A stretch of 64,000 nucleotides of DNA from assembly GCA_947259395.1 (NCBI GenBank), contig CAMYMN010000012.1, forward strand, positions 1-64,000. Direction: 5' to 3'. Position 1 is the stretch's first letter; each line of letters opens with the position of its first letter. The position numbers and the translations under genes were made by a program. The notes under the pieces are model-generated. The model was given only the letters and a program-made list of their open reading frames with translations, had not been told where the DNA came from and did not search any database. This document shows, piece by piece, positions 1 to 9,370 of the stretch. Source of the stretch: an uncultured Gammaproteobacteria bacterium. GTDB lineage: Bacteria; Pseudomonadota; Gammaproteobacteria; Arenicellales; JAANXG01.

Positions 1-2114
1 TCGCCATCATTATCGAAGTCAGCGAGCACCGGGTCGGCGTTGGTCTCTTCGAATCGTATCCCTGAATTAAGGTCTTGATTCGTAAACGCATTACCGGGAC
101 GCAACCCGTTAATCAACAACTGACTGCGATCGGAATAGTGCAGATAACGGGGGTGGGCGAGATTTGTTAGGTAGATATCGAGGTCACTGTCGTTATCGAC
201 ATCGCCGACTGCGCTACCGATACTGTGTCCATAGGCTCCGTGCCGTGCCCCACCCCGCATCAATAACGCCGCTCCCGCCTCGCGAAAGCTGCCGGCCCCA
301 GTATTCACCCAAACCAGATTGGGATCCAGACGATAGTTGGTCACTACGATGTCTTGGGCACCGTCATCATTGAGGTCACTCCACACCACGCCGCGCCCAC
401 AAAGGGGCTCATCGAGTAAGACACCAGCATATTCACTCGCGTCCACAAAGGTGCCATCGCCTTGATTGCGCAGCAGTTGGTCGGAATCGCAAAATCCACG
501 CTCTATGCCCTTGCTCTCATAATTAGCGAGATACAAATCGAGCCAACCGTCGTTATCGAAATCACCCCATGCTGACGCCTCGGTCTGAATGGGCGCCACG
601 CGCGCGAAGCTAGGTGTCTGCGTACTAGCATTATGGAATGCACCGCCATTTTCATTGACGTACAACCTGTTGCCGTCGCGGTGAACCACGAACAAATCGA
701 TAAAGCCGTCATTATTGATGTCCGCCCAGGTTCCACCGTGACTGCCTTTGGGCACGTTTTCGCCGAGCAATGCAGTCACATCTTTAAATCCCTTGCCATC
801 TTCGTTGTGGAACACACGGGGACCGTCCACTAACAGATCGTCATAGCCGTCGTTGTCGTAGTCCCCCCAGGCAACCCGTTGCGACCGTATGCCTTGTAAC
901 CCTGATGTCGTGGCATCGGTGAATGTCACGACACCGCCTCGTGCTGCGAAAAAGCGGTGGGCCCGGCCACGATAAGCATAATGCTTGTGCAAGGATTGGC
1001 TGAGTTGGTCCAAGTCTTTTACGGAACGATTACCAGCAGCCAGAGATTGCATTAGGTAATCAACTGCCTGATCGACGTCTCCCTGATCAGAGGCCAGCTC
1101 ATATAGTTGGCGATACACACGCCAGGGTTGAGCGTGGTCATCCAACGCCTGTTTGAACAAGCGGTATGCCTCAATCTTGCGTCCTTGACGCTGACGCAAC
1201 ACCCCGAGCCAATAATATGATTCGGCCCCTTCCCAACCGTGAACTAATCGCCATGCATCGTCGTTTCGGTGTCGGGAATGTTCGCGAACATCATCTCGGG
1301 ACCAGTTGGACAGGTGCTGGCGCAGCCAATCTTCCGCCGTGTCCAGCGCCTCGTCCTGGTCGATCAGCCGCGCCGCCATTAATTGCCGCAGATGGCGATT
1401 GGTGGGTGAGCGCGCTAGTATGGATCGCGCCTCTTCTATGCTGATCCGTCGCGTCAACGTGCTCAAATAAACCCGGCTGATCAGCCTCGCGCCATTTTGA
1501 TCCGGAAAATGTCCCAGGTATAACTCTGCCAGTTCCCGTCTCGTGGTTGGATCTGTAGTTCTAATGATGAACTCTTGTAATTGCACCGCAATTGAGTCGC
1601 GTAACGCCGCCGATTCGGCTGTCGACACCAACCACTTCAAAAGTTCGATATTTTCCCGTTGCAGATTTAGGATTTGATATCCCTGATACGCCGTGTACAT
1701 CCCCTTCGGGGAATTTGCATGGCGGTGGGCGAAGGCATCAACCTCGGCCTCGACTTGCTGTCTGTTTTCCGTGTCTAAGGCAATCAACGCCGCCCACCGG
1801 CGATGACGCGAGGCATGGAAATCCGGATGCTGCGCCAGCACTGTCTCATATTGGGCAACCGCTTGTGACAGCATGCGCATTCGATACAAGCACTCGCCCA
1901 ACAGATGCCCCGCTTCCGGACGTGATGGATTGGCCTGCCACAACTCAGCGAGCCTCAAACGAGCCGTTTGCAACTGTCCTGCTTGCATCAGTTGACGCGA
2001 CATCGCCACGGACTGCTCGTAATCTTGCGGTATAACACGCGCCATAGGCGCACACCCAGACAAGAACAGGAGCGCAGTAACCGTGGCTCCGATATACCAA
2101 TGTGCCGTATACAT
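1..2114 (-). CDS. FG-GAP/TPR-type lipoprotein (CRTAC1-like), 3' end cut by window edge
   Basis: Reading the minus strand from an ATG at 2114 gives an open frame to the window edge, about 704 codons. The N-terminus is a lipoprotein signal with a short hydrophobic run and lipobox LSGC. About 300 residues of helical, TPR-like sequence follow, then a series of FG-GAP/VCBS-type repeats carrying Asp-rich calcium-loop motifs such as DYDNDGYDDL, DINNDGFIDL, DFDNDGWLDL and DVDNDSDLDI. This matches the CRTAC1/ASPIC-UnbV family of secreted beta-propeller proteins; an UnbV domain would lie beyond the edge. It is probably an outer-membrane or periplasmic lipoprotein for binding or scaffolding; the substrate is unknown. 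It is divergent from the DUF1499 gene with a 68-bp gap. The architecture is clear, the function is not. Confidence 0.85.
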   Translation of the reverse strand, partial: MYTAHWYIGATVTALLFLSGCAPMARVIPQDYEQSVAMSRQLMQAGQLQTARLRLAELWQANPSRPEAGHLLGECLYRMRMLSQAVAQYETVLAQHPDFHASRHRRWAALIALDTENRQQVEAEVDAFAHRHANSPKGMYTAYQGYQILNLQRENIELLKWLVSTAESAALRDSIAVQLQEFIIRTTDPTTRRELAELYLGHFPDQNGARLISRVYLSTLTRRISIEEARSILARSPTNRHLRQLMAARLIDQDEALDTAEDWLRQHLSNWSRDDVREHSRHRNDDAWRLVHGWEGAESYYWLGVLRQRQGRKIEAYRLFKQALDDHAQPWRVYRQLYELASDQGDVDQAVDYLMQSLAAGNRSVKDLDQLSQSLHKHYAYRGRAHRFFAARGGVVTFTDATTSGLQGIRSQRVAWGDYDNDGYDDLLVDGPRVFHNEDGKGFKDVTALLGENVPKGSHGGTWADINNDGFIDLFVVHRDGNRLYVNENGGAFHNASTQTPSFARVAPIQTEASAWGDFDNDGWLDLYLANYESKGIERGFCDSDQLLRNQGDGTFVDASEYAGVLLDEPLCGRGVVWSDLNDDGAQDIVVTNYRLDPNLVWVNTGAGSFREAGAALLMRGGARHGAYGHSIGSAVGDVDNDSDLDIYLTNLAHPRYLHYSDRSQLLINGLRPGNAFTNQDLNSGIRFEETNADPVLADFDNDG

Positions 2115-2182
2115 GCGAAAATGTGAATCAGGTGACAGGTTAAACTTTATAGTAATATTTCCCACAAATATCGATGTGAAAG

Positions 2183-2665
2183 ATGAAAATCGTAGTCAAT
2201 ATTCTTATCATCCTGCTCATCTTAGGTGTTGGATTATCGAGTGGCGCCGTGCTACTGAACAAAGTCCCGATTCTAGATCCGCCGGGATGGAAAACGCGTC
2301 TTATCATCTATCTATCGAAAAACTCAGCAGCGATCGATCCACAGAGCCCGCTGCCGGAACTTCGCCCCGACCTGTATTCAGTTTCTGTCGAACAACTGTT
2401 CGACATCGTACGCGAAACAGCCATCGAACTGGACTGGCAGATAAAAAGTATTGACCATGCTCAGATGAGTATGGAAGTGATTGTTACGTCTTCATTGCTA
2501 AGTTTCAAAGATGACATGACAATGCGCGTGATGGCAAACGCCAGCGACAAAAGCAGTTTGTACGCAAGCTCCCAATCTCGTGTCGGGCGCGCGGATTTCG
2601 GCGCAAATCTTGGGCATATCTTGAAGTTAAAACGTACAGTCCAGCACAAAGTACCGCGCCTTTAG
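2183..2665 (+). CDS. DUF1499 family membrane-anchored protein
   Basis: 160 residues. One N-terminal hydrophobic segment (residues about 3-25) suggests a membrane anchor or uncleaved signal. The C-terminal half carries the DUF1499 signature SQSRVGRADFGANLGHI. Function is unknown for the family, which is often found beside membrane or lipid genes. Here it lies 20 bp upstream of an MFS-acyltransferase fusion on the same strand, so the two are probably co-transcribed. Length is normal for the family. The family call is confident. Confidence 0.8.
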   Translation: MKIVVNILIILLILGVGLSSGAVLLNKVPILDPPGWKTRLIIYLSKNSAAIDPQSPLPELRPDLYSVSVEQLFDIVRETAIELDWQIKSIDHAQMSMEVIVTSSLLSFKDDMTMRVMANASDKSSLYASSQSRVGRADFGANLGHILKLKRTVQHKVPRL

Positions 2666-2685
2666 GCTTTGTAGTTCGCATCCAT

Positions 2686-4590
2686 TTGTCACTCCCTCTA
2701 CACGTGAAACCTACCGAGCAGTCCAGTCAATTCGATCTGCTCAAGCAGCGGCGCTTTCTGCCGTTTTTTATGACCCAGTTTTTAGGGGCTTTTAATGATA
2801 ACCTGTTCAAAAATGCGCTTATTATTCTGATCACGTTCCATCTTGCCTCAAGTCTAGAGATCCATGTTCTCGTAAACATCAGTGCGGGTCTTTTTATACT
2901 GCCGTTCTTTCTGTTTTCCGCCACCGCCGGTCAATTAGCGGATAAGTTTGACAAATCGGTACTCATGCGACACGTCAAGACGGTTGAAATCATTATTATG
3001 TTACTCGGCGCCCTTGGCATTTATTTCAAGAACATACCGTTGTTATTGAGTGTATTGTTTCTCATGGGCACTCAATCCACGTTTTTTGGCCCCGCCAAGT
3101 ACGGCATCCTGCCGCAACACCTCACTGAGCAGGAACTCGTCGGCGGAAACGGACTGGTGGAGACCGGTACATTCCTTGCGATACTGCTGGGTACGCTATT
3201 TGGAGGCGTGCTCGTCGGTCTCAGTGACGTCGGACGCCACCTGGCGGCCGTCTTTATCGTCAGCGTGGCAGTCATTGGCCGTTGGTGCAGCCACTTTATA
3301 CCTACCGCCCCACCGCCAGACCCGGAACTCAAGATCAATTTCAACATCGCCGCCGAGACCGTGCGCATCGTCAAATTCACGGTTCACAACCATACCGTGT
3401 TGCTCTCGATTCTTGGCATCTCGTGGTTCTGGTTTTTTGGCTCGGTGTTTCTGACCCAGTTTCCGAGTTACACGAAACTAACCTTGGGTGGTGACGGCAC
3501 TGTTGCGACCCTACTACTCACCTTCTTCTCCATTGGCATAGGCACAGGTTCTCTGCTATGCGAAAAACTCTCGGCGCGGCACATAGAACCCGGTTTGGTG
3601 CCATTGGGGGCCTTCGGTATGACCGTATTTGCTATTGACCTGGCCTTTGCTCACACCACGTTTACGGGTACACAATTGCTGAACGCACAAACGTTTCTGG
3701 TCAACGCGGCTAATTGGCGGGTATTAGTGGATCTTGGTTTGATCTCGTTGTTTAGTGGTTTTTATATCGTACCGCTGTATGCGATTGTGCAGAATCGAAG
3801 CGAACCTCGTCATCGCTCACGAATCATTGCCGGTAATAACATCATCAACGCGGTGTTCATGGTCATCGCCGCATTGATGTCCATCGGGCTTCTCAAGGCT
3901 GGACTGACCATACCGCAACTGTTCTTAGTAGTAGCGCTAATGAATGCGGCCGTCGCGGTATTCATTTTTGTCGAGGTCCCTGAATTCTTGATGCGAATGA
4001 TAATGTGGCTGTTGGTACATTCGATTTACCGTATTGAGTCCCGCGATTTACATCACATTCCGTTGACTGGGCCGGCGTTGCTGGTAAGTAACCATGTAAG
4101 CTTTGTGGACGCGCTGATTATTTCGGCAGCTAGTCCGCGTCCGATCCGATTTGTTATGGACCATCATATCTTTAATCTGCCGGTGTTGAATTTTGTGTTC
4201 CGCACCGCACGAGCGATACCCATCGCCTCGGCGCAACAAGATTCGTCGATGTTGGAGAACGCTTACGATACCATCGCCGATGCACTCGGCCGCGGCGAAC
4301 TCGTGTGCATCTTCCCCGAAGGTGAGATCACCAAGACCGGTGAGATCAACGATTTCAAAAAAGGCGTTGAACATATTGTGCGGCGCACACCGGTGACCGT
4401 TGTTCCGCTCGCCTTGCGCGGTGTCTGGGGTACTTTTTTCAGCCGTAAGGGGGGCCGCGCGATGTCCAGATGGCCAACACGATTGTGGTCAAAGATCATC
4501 ATCGCCAGCGGAGCGCCGTTGGCGCCGGAAACAGTGTCAGCGCCGCAGCTACAGGACCTGGTCACCGAGTTGCGCGGCCCCCGGTGCTGA
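2686..4590 (+). CDS. MFS transporter / 1-acyl-glycerol-phosphate acyltransferase fusion (LplT-PlsC type)
   Basis: 634 residues starting at TTG; the next in-frame ATG (2770) would remove part of the conserved opening. Residues about 15-430 form a 10-12 helix MFS domain with the lysophospholipid-transporter motif FLGAFNDNLFKNAL. Residues about 450-630 are a PlsC-type acyltransferase: block I NHVSFVD holds the catalytic His470 and Asp475, and block III is FPEGEIT. Related proteins flip lysophospholipid across the inner membrane and re-acylate it. The third domain found in some relatives, an acyl-ACP/AMP ligase, is absent, and no neighbour supplies it. It converges with the histidine kinase gene at 4631. 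Confidence 0.88.
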   Translation: MSLPLHVKPTEQSSQFDLLKQRRFLPFFMTQFLGAFNDNLFKNALIILITFHLASSLEIHVLVNISAGLFILPFFLFSATAGQLADKFDKSVLMRHVKTVEIIIMLLGALGIYFKNIPLLLSVLFLMGTQSTFFGPAKYGILPQHLTEQELVGGNGLVETGTFLAILLGTLFGGVLVGLSDVGRHLAAVFIVSVAVIGRWCSHFIPTAPPPDPELKINFNIAAETVRIVKFTVHNHTVLLSILGISWFWFFGSVFLTQFPSYTKLTLGGDGTVATLLLTFFSIGIGTGSLLCEKLSARHIEPGLVPLGAFGMTVFAIDLAFAHTTFTGTQLLNAQTFLVNAANWRVLVDLGLISLFSGFYIVPLYAIVQNRSEPRHRSRIIAGNNIINAVFMVIAALMSIGLLKAGLTIPQLFLVVALMNAAVAVFIFVEVPEFLMRMIMWLLVHSIYRIESRDLHHIPLTGPALLVSNHVSFVDALIISAASPRPIRFVMDHHIFNLPVLNFVFRTARAIPIASAQQDSSMLENAYDTIADALGRGELVCIFPEGEITKTGEINDFKKGVEHIVRRTPVTVVPLALRGVWGTFFSRKGGRAMSRWPTRLWSKIIIASGAPLAPETVSAPQLQDLVTELRGPRC

Positions 4591-4630
4591 GCCGCTTTTT
4601 GCACCGAGGTGATGGGTGATGGCACCGGGA

Positions 4631-5992
4631 TCAGGCAGGCATTTGCAGGGTGACGCACAATCCGGGGTCATTGCCGTCCAGGCTGAGCGCGATACCGTGC
4701 AATTTCGCCACTGCAGACACTAAACTTAGGCCAAGTCCACTGCCCGCTGACGTGCGGCTGTGGTCCAAGCGGTAAAATCTTTGAAAGACCTGGTCGCGCT
4801 CGGGTTCCGGCACACCGGGACCGGTGTCACAGATCATGACCCGCCGCAACCCATCGTCCACGCACACCTTGATATTTCCACCTGCTGGCGTGTATTTGAT
4901 CGCGTTGTCGAGCAGATTGGCGAACGCTTGAAATAACAAATCCCGGTCGCCATAAATGGTCATCGATGATTCGCATTCGAGATTGAATCCGAGCCCCTGC
5001 TCTTCGGCCACCGGACCGTACAGATCACCGACATCACGCAATAGGGGTTGCAATTCGATCGCGTCGAACCCCTCGCGTCTAGACTCCGATTCGATACGCG
5101 CGATTCGCAACAGTGCATTAAAGGTGGCAAGCAGTCCGTCGGCCTCGTTGACTGCGCTGTCGATCAGGTTCTGACGCGAGTCGCCTTGTACATCCGACAT
5201 ACGTAAGCTTTCCAATCCACGGCGCAAGCGAGCCAGAGGTGTCCTCAGATCATGGGCGATATTGTCAGAGACTCGACGTACACCGTCCATCAAAAGTTCT
5301 ATTTGGTCGAGCATGCGGTTGAGGTTGTCCGCCAGCGCATCGAAGTCATCATCAGATTGGCTGGTCGGAATCCTCTTGGTCAGATCGCCCGACATGATTT
5401 CCCGGCTGGTGCGATTGATCAGTTCGATCCGACGCATCATGCTGCGACTCATCATCACACCGCCCAGCAAGGCAAGGGCCAGGGTAATTGCCATCCCCCA
5501 AGTCAACGTACGTATGATCAGTTTCTGCGTATCCTCCAGTTCAAACATATCGCGACCAACGAGCAGGTAAAAATTTCTCTTTAGCACGAATGCCCGCGCC
5601 CGTGCCCGATGAATACGCTTGGTTTCAGATCCGCCCAGCTGAAAATTGAACCAACCCTGCTCGTCCTCTCGCACCTTCGGCCAGCGATCGATATTACCCA
5701 CCAGTGGATTGAGTTGACTGTCTGCGAGTAGATAAATTGAGGAATCGCCCGGTTGTTGAGCGGTCAACCGTTCGGCGATCTGTGCCGTCAAGCCACCAAG
5801 ACCGTCGGTTTCATAACGTTCGGCGAGGCCCTTTATCTCGGCCTCAATCGTTTCGTCCGCCTGCCGTGACATATAAGCTGCCGTTGACCAATAGATAAAA
5901 CCGAGCAGGGCCAGCACCGAGGCGCTGAACAACACCATGTAAATCAGTGCAAGGCGAAAGGTTGAGCTTCTAAAGAGCTTGTTAAGACGCAC
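4631..5992 (-). CDS. Sensor histidine kinase (HAMP, HisKA, HATPase)
   Basis: 453 residues, GTG start overlapping the response-regulator stop by 11 nt, so translation is probably coupled. Two membrane helices (about 14-36 and 164-182) flank a periplasmic sensor region of about 125 residues. HAMP follows at about 183-235. The H-box is NIAHDLRTPLARLRRG with phospho-acceptor His247. The N-box is LLDNAIKYTPAGG, followed by the G1 and G2 boxes DTGPGVP and GSGLGLSLV. The nearest general type is the CpxA/QseC/PhoQ-like class of envelope sensors. With the Do protease first in the same direction, it probably senses envelope or protein-folding stress. The exact orthologue cannot be assigned. Confidence 0.92.
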   Translation of the reverse strand: MRLNKLFRSSTFRLALIYMVLFSASVLALLGFIYWSTAAYMSRQADETIEAEIKGLAERYETDGLGGLTAQIAERLTAQQPGDSSIYLLADSQLNPLVGNIDRWPKVREDEQGWFNFQLGGSETKRIHRARARAFVLKRNFYLLVGRDMFELEDTQKLIIRTLTWGMAITLALALLGGVMMSRSMMRRIELINRTSREIMSGDLTKRIPTSQSDDDFDALADNLNRMLDQIELLMDGVRRVSDNIAHDLRTPLARLRRGLESLRMSDVQGDSRQNLIDSAVNEADGLLATFNALLRIARIESESRREGFDAIELQPLLRDVGDLYGPVAEEQGLGFNLECESSMTIYGDRDLLFQAFANLLDNAIKYTPAGGNIKVCVDDGLRRVMICDTGPGVPEPERDQVFQRFYRLDHSRTSAGSGLGLSLVSAVAKLHGIALSLDGNDPGLCVTLQMPA

Positions 5993-6656
5993 GGAGCACG
6001 TAGCCGGCGCCGCGAACCGTATGCAGCAAGGGTTGCGGAAATTCTTTATCGATCTTGCTTCTCAACCGGCTGATATGTACATCGATGACGTTTGTCTGGG
6101 GATCAAAATGATATTCCCAAACCTTTTCCAACAGCATGGTGCGGGTTACTACTTGTCCACTGTGGCGCATCAAAAACTCGAGCAGACGAAATTCTCGCGG
6201 TTGCAGGTCAATAATCTTGTCACCGCGTTTTACCTGACGCGACAATAGATCCATTTCCAAATCCGCGACTTGTAGTTTCGTGGTCGGTGCTTCGACATCG
6301 GTGCGCCTTACCAATGCCTCCAGGCGCGCCAACAACTCTGAAAACGCGAACGGCTTTACCAGATAATCGTCACCACCGGCCTTGAGGCCCTGCACCCGGT
6401 CATCGACCTCCCCCAGCGCGCTGAGTATCAATGCCGGCGTATGGTTGTCTGCGAAACGTAACGATTTGATGATGGACAGGCCGTCTAATTCCGGCAGCAT
6501 CCTGTCGACAACGAGTACATCATAGGATTCAGTACTCGCCAGGTGTAACCCTGCCTTGCCATCCGCGGCGTGATCTGCCACATGCCCCTGCTCTTTGAGG
6601 CCTTTGACAACATATGAGGCGGTATCGTGGTCGTCTTCGATTACTAGCACCCGCAT
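5982..6656 (-). CDS. OmpR/PhoB-family response regulator
   Basis: A longer frame opens at 6773, but the family N-terminus is MRVLVIEDD, so the ATG at 6656 is chosen (224 residues, typical length). The receiver domain has the acidic pair in VIEDDHD, the phospho-acceptor Asp in VVDRMLPELDG, and the Lys in LVKPFAFSELLARL. The C-terminal winged helix shows LQPREFRLLEFLMRHSGQVVTR and IDVHISRLRSKID. It is the partner of the downstream histidine kinase. The Do protease lies upstream on the same strand, with a strong hairpin between them. It resembles CpxR/QseB-type regulators. Confidence 0.93.
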   Translation of the reverse strand: MRVLVIEDDHDTASYVVKGLKEQGHVADHAADGKAGLHLASTESYDVLVVDRMLPELDGLSIIKSLRFADNHTPALILSALGEVDDRVQGLKAGGDDYLVKPFAFSELLARLEALVRRTDVEAPTTKLQVADLEMDLLSRQVKRGDKIIDLQPREFRLLEFLMRHSGQVVTRTMLLEKVWEYHFDPQTNVIDVHISRLRSKIDKEFPQPLLHTVRGAGYVLRAS

Positions 6657-6722
6657 AGTTCTATGTTCAGTGGTTGCAGCGCGTTCGTCAATGCCGTGTG
6701 GTGATCTTCCGGATAAGGAATC

Positions 6723-6750
6723 CCCGGGGCCGTCGCCCGCCGGCCCCGGG
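6723..6750 (-). terminator. GC-rich hairpin between Do protease and response regulator genes
   Basis: A perfect 10-bp inverted repeat (6723-6732 and 6741-6750; arms CCCGGGGCCG and its complement) with an 8-nt loop. It lies in the 137-bp gap between the protease stop and the regulator ATG. No good U-tract follows on the minus strand, so it may be an attenuator, an mRNA-stability hairpin or a weak terminator. Confidence 0.45.
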
Positions 6751-6770
6751 TTTACTCGCAGTTGACCTTG

Positions 6771-6808
6771 CATTTATGCGAATCTCACGGCATTTATGCG
6801 AATCTCAC
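6771..6808. repeat. 20-bp tandem duplication across the protease stop codon
   Basis: An identical 18-bp sequence occurs at 6771-6788 and 6791-6808, a 20-bp period. The downstream copy (+ coordinates) covers the last codons of the Do protease including its TAA. The other copy recreates the same ending plus an ATG at 6773 that opens the over-long version of the response-regulator frame. It looks like a simple recent duplication. Confidence 0.8.
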
Positions 6809-8320
6809 TGCCACGAATCGATCACTACCGCGCCGCTCGATCAATATCAACACTGATGACTGGTCCGCTTTTACGGCTCGCTCGACGGCATTCACCACAT
6901 CACTCGGCGCGTTTACGGTCTCACCACCGATCATCTTAATGACATCACCCGGAGAAAATCCCTTACGCGCGGCCGGGCTGCCAGGCGTCACTTCGGTCAC
7001 CAGCACCCCTTCGGTGTCGTTTGGAACGCGAAATTGACGCCGCGTCTCCGCAGTCAGCGGTGCCAACGTTAAACCGAGTTTTGGCCGATCGGCACCACCA
7101 AGTGCGTTCCCGGCATCCGCTACCGTCTCCTCCTCATCCGGGCTCGCGCCGACCGTCACCCGAAGCGTCCGCAAATCACCTGCGCGCCATATTTCTAACT
7201 CGACGTTTCGATCGGCAGCCACGCTCGCCACCAACTTAGGCAACTCCCGCATGCGCCCGATTGCTTGGCCATCGAACTTACGGATCACATCACCCGTCTG
7301 TACGCCCGCTTGGTGCGCGGGGCTGCCATCGACCACACTGGCTACCAGAGCGCCGTTTTGGTCGTCGAGACCCAGGGTGTCCGCGATGTCCTCGGTTACC
7401 GTCTGGATCTGAACACCCAGCCATCCGCGGTTCACGCGGCCGGTGGCGATGAGTTGCTCGATGACAGGTTTTGCCATGTTGGCCGGAATCGCGAATCCGA
7501 TGCCCACGTTACCGCCGTTTGGCGAAAAAATGGCGGTATTCACTCCCACCACAGTACCATCGACCGCAAACAATGGCCCGCCCGAGTTCCCTTGGTTAAT
7601 CGGCGCATCGATTTGCAGGAAATCGTCCAACGGGCCGGAACGAATGTCGCGACCGCGCGCGGAAATGATGCCGGTGGTGGCGGTGCCGCCCAAACCGAAC
7701 GGGTTACCGATAGCAACCACCCAATCGCCGACACGCGCACGTCCCGAGTCACCGAACACCACGTAGGGCAGCGGTTCGTCTGCAGTGATTTTCAGCAAAG
7801 CCAGATCGGTCTTCGCGTCATATCCCTTGAGCTCGGCCGGATAGCGCTTGCCGCCGTTGGTGACGACGGTGATCTCGGACGCACCCTTAATGACGTGATG
7901 ATTCGTCACCACATATCCATCGGGATCGATAACAAACCCGGATCCCACCGCGTGGATTCGCTCGTTGGGCTTCGAAAAGCGATCCGGTGTATCGAAGTGA
8001 CGATCGAAAAACTCCTGAAACGGAGAATTGGGTGGAAACCGGAAATGAGGACCACGTTCAGACTGCTGAGCAGGCGGCGCACCAGCGGTTGAAACATTCA
8101 CCACTGCGGGTTTCACTGCCTCCACCACGTCAGCAAAGCTAGCGGGCTTGTCAATTATGCTCGTGGCCGGTATCAAGGTGTGGGCGGGGGCGGACTTCGC
8201 CGCCGCCGGGGAAACGGGTTGAACAAGCAACGCGACGGTCAGGGCAGTGCCTACTGCACTGGCGATGAGCCATCGCCGATTTGAAAATTGTTTCAACATT
8301 TGATTCTGCATCTTTCGCAC
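6794..8320 (-). CDS. Do/DegP-family periplasmic serine endoprotease
   Basis: 508 residues. The signal peptide runs to about residue 42 (cleavage near PAAAKSAP). The trypsin-like domain has the triad His142 (TNHHVIKG), Asp172 (KTDLALL) and Ser246 (NQGNSGGPLF). Two PDZ domains follow (about 300-390 and 410-505), typical of DegP/DegQ/MucD. It degrades or chaperones misfolded envelope proteins. It is first in a minus-strand block with an OmpR-type regulator and a histidine kinase; in enterobacteria degP is a CpxR target, so a stress loop is plausible here by inference. The stop codon sits in a tandem duplication. Whether it is degP, degQ or mucD cannot be settled from sequence alone. Confidence 0.93.
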   Translation of the reverse strand: MRKMQNQMLKQFSNRRWLIASAVGTALTVALLVQPVSPAAAKSAPAHTLIPATSIIDKPASFADVVEAVKPAVVNVSTAGAPPAQQSERGPHFRFPPNSPFQEFFDRHFDTPDRFSKPNERIHAVGSGFVIDPDGYVVTNHHVIKGASEITVVTNGGKRYPAELKGYDAKTDLALLKITADEPLPYVVFGDSGRARVGDWVVAIGNPFGLGGTATTGIISARGRDIRSGPLDDFLQIDAPINQGNSGGPLFAVDGTVVGVNTAIFSPNGGNVGIGFAIPANMAKPVIEQLIATGRVNRGWLGVQIQTVTEDIADTLGLDDQNGALVASVVDGSPAHQAGVQTGDVIRKFDGQAIGRMRELPKLVASVAADRNVELEIWRAGDLRTLRVTVGASPDEEETVADAGNALGGADRPKLGLTLAPLTAETRRQFRVPNDTEGVLVTEVTPGSPAARKGFSPGDVIKMIGGETVNAPSDVVNAVERAVKADQSSVLILIERRGSDRFVAVRFA

Positions 8321-8569
8321 ACTCCATAGTCTACGGATTCAAGGAATGGGGCCAGGCATATCGCCTAAACTGGATGGCTGAAATTGTAGGGATCCGGAGC
8401 TTACGAATCAGTTTCGTAAAAATTAAATTTAAGTAACCTGTGGCCGTGGATTCCTTTGATCATTCTCCCTGCACGACCGCGGAAAGCGCACAAATCCTGT
8501 AAAATAGGCGCATCCAATCATGCTCAGCACTAATGAAAAGGTTGAGCGGCATGTAGATACCTAGACACT

Positions 8570-9370
8570 GTGCCCACCATTCGCATCAACGATATTGATC
8601 TTTATTACGATCGTAGTGGCGACGGCGAGCCATTGTTGTTTCTTCACGGCCTCGGCTCAAGTAGCCGCGATTGGGAGTTCCAAAAGACTTATTTCACGAG
8701 CCGCTACCAAGTTATCACTATTGATACCCGTGGTCACGGCCGGTCCGGAAAACCACCTGGTCCGTATACCATAGATCTATTTGCGCGCGACATCGTGGAA
8801 CTTCACAAGGAGCTGGAACTCGGGCCAGTGCATGTGGTGGGTTTGTCGATGGGTGGGATGATTGCTTTCCAGCTTGTCATAGATCAACCCTCCCTGGTTC
8901 ATTCCGTAACTATCGTCAACAGCGGGCCAGCGTTGATTCTTAACACGCTAAGACTAAAGCTGAGCTTTAAGAAACGAGAATGGATTGTCCGATTATTTGG
9001 CATGCGTAAGATGGGCAAAGTGCTGGCAAACTCGCTATTACCAGAACCACATCAACAGGAGTTACACAGATTATTCATCGATCGTTGGGCGGAGAACAAT
9101 CGAAAGGCCTACCTTACATCGCTGCGCGCACTGATTGGCTGGAGCGTTGCTGATCGTATCCACGATATTCGGTGCCCAACGCTGATCGTGAGTGCCGACC
9201 AGGACTACACGCCGGTGGTCTACAAACAGGCTTATGCAGCCAAAATTCCTGGTGCTGAAGTCGCTGTCATCAGACACTCGCGGCACATGTCCCCCATCGA
9301 TCAGCCTGACGCGTTCAATCGTACTCTAGACGAGTTTCTAGCCAGATATCCGGTAGCGCGTCAACCGTAG
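8570..9370 (+). CDS. Alpha/beta hydrolase fold protein
   Basis: 266 residues, GTG start. It has the standard fold: oxyanion HGLGSSSRDW, nucleophile elbow GLSMGG (Ser93), acid in SADQDYTP (Asp210 or Asp212), and His239 in RHSRHMSPID. This resembles the 3-oxoadipate enol-lactonase/BioH-like group of small-ester hydrolases; no specific substrate can be assigned. Its 3' end overlaps the convergent gene at 9361 by 10 bp. The 249-bp gap upstream separates it from the divergent Do protease and shows nothing I recognise. Confidence 0.85.
   Translation: MPTIRINDIDLYYDRSGDGEPLLFLHGLGSSSRDWEFQKTYFTSRYQVITIDTRGHGRSGKPPGPYTIDLFARDIVELHKELELGPVHVVGLSMGGMIAFQLVIDQPSLVHSVTIVNSGPALILNTLRLKLSFKKREWIVRLFGMRKMGKVLANSLLPEPHQQELHRLFIDRWAENNRKAYLTSLRALIGWSVADRIHDIRCPTLIVSADQDYTPVVYKQAYAAKIPGAEVAVIRHSRHMSPIDQPDAFNRTLDEFLARYPVARQP

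Noticed and set aside
5982-6773. Full 263-residue response-regulator frame starting at 6773
   Set aside because: The extra 39 residues cross a strong hairpin and are low-complexity; the family begins at MRVLVIEDD (6656).
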